From the NCBI GenBank assembly GCA_950295325.1, contig OX485803.1:21454001-21514000 (forward strand): 60,000 nt of DNA. The letters are read 5' to 3'. Below the pieces are notes generated by a model. It ran no database searches. It was given only the letters and a program-made list of their open reading frames with translations, and had not been told where the DNA came from. Source of the stretch: Polytrichum commune (taxonomy: Eukaryota; Streptophyta; Polytrichopsida; Polytrichales; Polytrichaceae). Each line of letters begins with the position of its first letter. Within the stretch, counting starts at the first letter, position 1. Both the position numbers and the translations under genes were made by a program. This document shows positions 58,004 to 60,000 of the stretch, one piece after another.

Positions 58004-58378
58004 TCACTTGGCCTCGATCAAGTCCTCATCCAAAGGACTTGGATTGCGTAAGAGTTCATTTGCATCCATGTTGGTAATCCCAACACTGTAGATCACCTCA
58101 AAGTCATACTCCTGGAACAACAAAACCCACCTAGCAAGTTTGTTAATAAGTTTATCCGACTCCATGAGCCACCGTAACAGCTGATGGTCAGTCACCAAAG
58201 TAAAGTGCTGACTATAAAGATATGGCCGGAAATGGGCAATAGCCCACACTGCCGCCAATGTTTTTTCCTCGTAGGACAAATAATTGGCCTCCGCAATATT
58301 ATTGTTTTGCGGCGCGTAAGCAATAACATACTCCCGGCCAAAGTCATCCTTCTTAGTGAGAAATGCTCCCAAACCCAA
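58004..58378 (-). pseudogene. RNase H domain (gypsy)
   Basis: Shows the retroelement RNase H blocks GLGAFLTKKD, then NYLSYEEKTLAAVWAIAHFR and FTLVTDHQLLRWLM, and RWVLLFQEYDFEVIYSVG toward the end. The frame is open over 124 codons, but a stop separates it from the preceding RT part. Confidence 0.9.
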
Positions 58379-58559
58379 TGAACTCTAGTCCGTATGCAAC
58401 TGGAAACATTTGGAAACATCTGGACGTCGAAGAACTGGAGCTACACCCAGTTTTTGCTTCAATGTCTCAAAAGCATGTTGTTTCTTACGATCTCAAGTCC
58501 AAGGTTGGTCCTTGCTCGTGAGAATTGTTAGAGGCTTGGCAATCAAGCTAAAGTTCTTG

Positions 58560-59244
58560 ACGAATCGACGATAATAATTCGCCAAGCCCAACAAAGCACA
58601 AAATCTTGGCACATCGACCGGTGCCGGGATCTTCTGCAAAGCGTCTACCTTAACTTGCTACACCCCAAGACCTCCTGGAATAATCATATGACCTAGATAT
58701 GCTAGTCGGTTATGGAAAAACTTGCATTTGCCATGGTGCAAGCGTAATCCCTACCGCCGCAACCGCTAAAAAGCGGCTTGCAGATGCCTTACATGTTCAT
58801 GTGGTGTTTTGTTAAAAATGATTACGTCATCAATGTAACACCGAGCAAATGGCAAGCCAGAGAGAACTTGATCCATCATCTCTGAAACTCAGTAGGTATA
58901 TTCTTGAGGCCAAATGGAAGAAACTGTCAATGATACAGTTAATCCTTCTCATCATGATCAACTCCCTAGAATGCGGTTTTCACTAGATCTCCCGCAAGTA
59001 ATGGGAGCTGGTGATAGCCGGATTTCAAGTCCAGGGTGCTAAAGACCCGAGAAAATCCGATGGCATCAAACAACTCCTCCGGGATTGGCATGGGATACCG
59101 ATCCGACTTGGTCTTCCGATTAATTGGACGATAATCCCCACAAATCCGCTTCTCCGTCCAATTGCCAAAGATATCCTTCTTCGATGGCATAACCATAACA
59201 CAAGCACACTCCCCGTTGGAAAGTTTGATTAGTCTTGCTGCCAA
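58560..59244 (-). pseudogene. Reverse transcriptase remnant (gypsy)
   Basis: The first part (58966-59244) carries KRICGDYRPINRKTKSDRYP and FSTLDLKSGYHQLPL. The catalytic box follows in another frame near 58813-58855 as PFARCYIDDVIIF. Stops interrupt the segment between them, and at least one falls at a position where tryptophan is conserved (TAG in place of TGG), as expected from C-to-T decay of methylated DNA. Confidence 0.88.
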
Positions 59245-59375
59245 GAGCTTTTGGCAACGAGCTTGGACGCCACTCCGCTCGGAAACACTGAGCCTATAAG
59301 GTCTCTAAAAAATGGGATGGTCGTCCTCCAGCTAAATGTGAATGGGTGTTCATTTATAACCTTCAAGATCATGAA

Positions 59376-60000
59376 TGTCGCAACTCTTGCTAGCCCCACG
59401 GGTAGATCACTCTAAGGTATTTTTGTGCACCCACGTGGGGTTTTATTTATTTTGGGGCTATTTATCTTCAAGGGTTGAATTAAAGCCTCCCTATAATTAC
59501 TTATATTGTCCAAGTTACTATAAATTTTTGTACTCTATATTCTTTTTAAGTAATAAAAGCTAATCTACTTCCTAAAGCAATTGACGAGTATTGAGGGGCA
59601 TGAAAACAAAGAAGGGTGCAAACTGGATTATCATTGCAAATAGAGTTATAAAGAAAACACATAGGAGACCATAGCAAACATACTAAACATACCATCAGCC
59701 CCTATATTAATTTTATAAAAAAAAATATAAGGGCATATTTTATGTCCATCTAACTTACTTATAATGGGATTGTCTACATTTAATGGCCCCTTCATTATTT
59801 GGAATTTCTTTATAATTTTTATTTCAAATGATTTTAATCCTCTCTATATTATGCCGCACGTTGTTTTTAAAATGCACTAGGTGATCTACCCGTGGCTAGC
59901 CCCCTTAACAATCTTGCCAATTTTCATTTCTAACAAAGGTTACGAGCACTAACCCTTCGCATTCTGCCATACTAATGGTTAGCTCCTCCTACCCGGATCT
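59376..60000 (-). mobile_element. Ty3/gypsy 5' LTR, cut by window end and by a MITE
   Basis: The LTR end GAGTTGCGACA (minus strand) is at 59376-59386 and homology to 55168-55290 resumes after the MITE at 59895. It continues to the window edge through GGTTACGAGC and CTAATGGTTAGCTC. The remaining ~840 bp of the LTR lie outside. Confidence 0.88.
59397..59894. mobile_element. MITE inserted in the 5' LTR (498 bp, 8-bp target duplication)
   Basis: Termini CACGGGTAGATCAC and GTGATCTACCCGTG are perfect 14-bp inverted repeats. GCTAGCCC flanks both sides (59389-59396 and 59895-59902) and occurs once at the same point in the 3' LTR, which proves insertion. The 8-bp duplication favours hAT origin. The interior is AT-rich without coding capacity. 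Confidence 0.92.

Larger units (their letters stand above)
56130..59375 (-). mobile_element. Decayed internal region of a Ty3/gypsy retrotransposon
   Basis: The order on the minus strand is RT, RNase H, an LTR fragment, integrase C-terminal part and a chromodomain-proximal segment, as in Ty3/gypsy elements. gag and protease are missing: recognisable RT begins only about 130 bp from the 5' LTR. The 5' LTR is followed by no recognisable tRNA primer site. Several stops and frameshifts interrupt the frames, so the element is dead. Confidence 0.88.

Overview
This window is nuclear DNA of a land plant. It has spliced genes with GT..AG introns, a nuclear tRNA gene, chloroplast- and mitochondrion-type organellar genes with N-terminal extensions, and a large load of hAT, PIF/Harbinger, pogo-like and Ty3/gypsy elements. 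Two genes point to a lineage that still makes flagellated sperm (bryophyte, lycophyte, fern, or a cycad/Ginkgo-type gymnosperm): a CEP78-like centriolar LRR protein and a SETD9-like SET-domain protein. Intron sizes and gene spacing would suit a seed-free plant such as a lycophyte, but the sequence alone does not settle the species.

Layout. 1-22 kb is repeat territory. It holds a CATGGG minisatellite, a Tourist-like element carrying two GGCTAGCCC arrays (991-2650), a 5S-rRNA-like block (6641-6762), a 4.66-kb PIF/Harbinger element with an intact Myb/SANT-type ORF and nested insertions (7158-11815), a three-copy ~240-bp tandem repeat, and a clean hAT deletion derivative with an 8-bp target duplication (17231-18511).

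22-51.8 kb is the gene-bearing island. In order: SETD9-like gene (-, 4 exons), tRNA-Arg(ACG) (-), CEP78-like gene (+, 11 exons), DUF4336 protein (-, 6 exons), APH-1 subunit of gamma-secretase (-, 6 exons), DEAD-box RNA helicase RH47/ISE1-like (-, 4 exons), and an organellar-type uL18 ribosomal protein (+, 1 exon). I reconstructed the exons by hand; in all five spliced genes the intron phases tile without remainder (426, 863, 472, 255 and 579 aa). MITEs, foldbacks and minisatellites sit in several introns.

52-60 kb returns to repeats. It has a broken PHD-finger fragment and a decayed Ty3/gypsy element on the minus strand. That element has a complete 3' LTR at 55168-56129, internal integrase, RNase H and RT remnants, and a 5' LTR that runs off the window and is itself split by a 498-bp MITE.

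How genes work together. There are no operons. RH47-like and uL18-like are divergent with about 0.6 kb between their start codons, and both likely serve organelle gene expression. SETD9-like and CEP78-like are divergent across 2.4 kb. APH-1 acts in intramembrane proteolysis, and DUF4336 is probably a plastid protein of unknown biochemistry.
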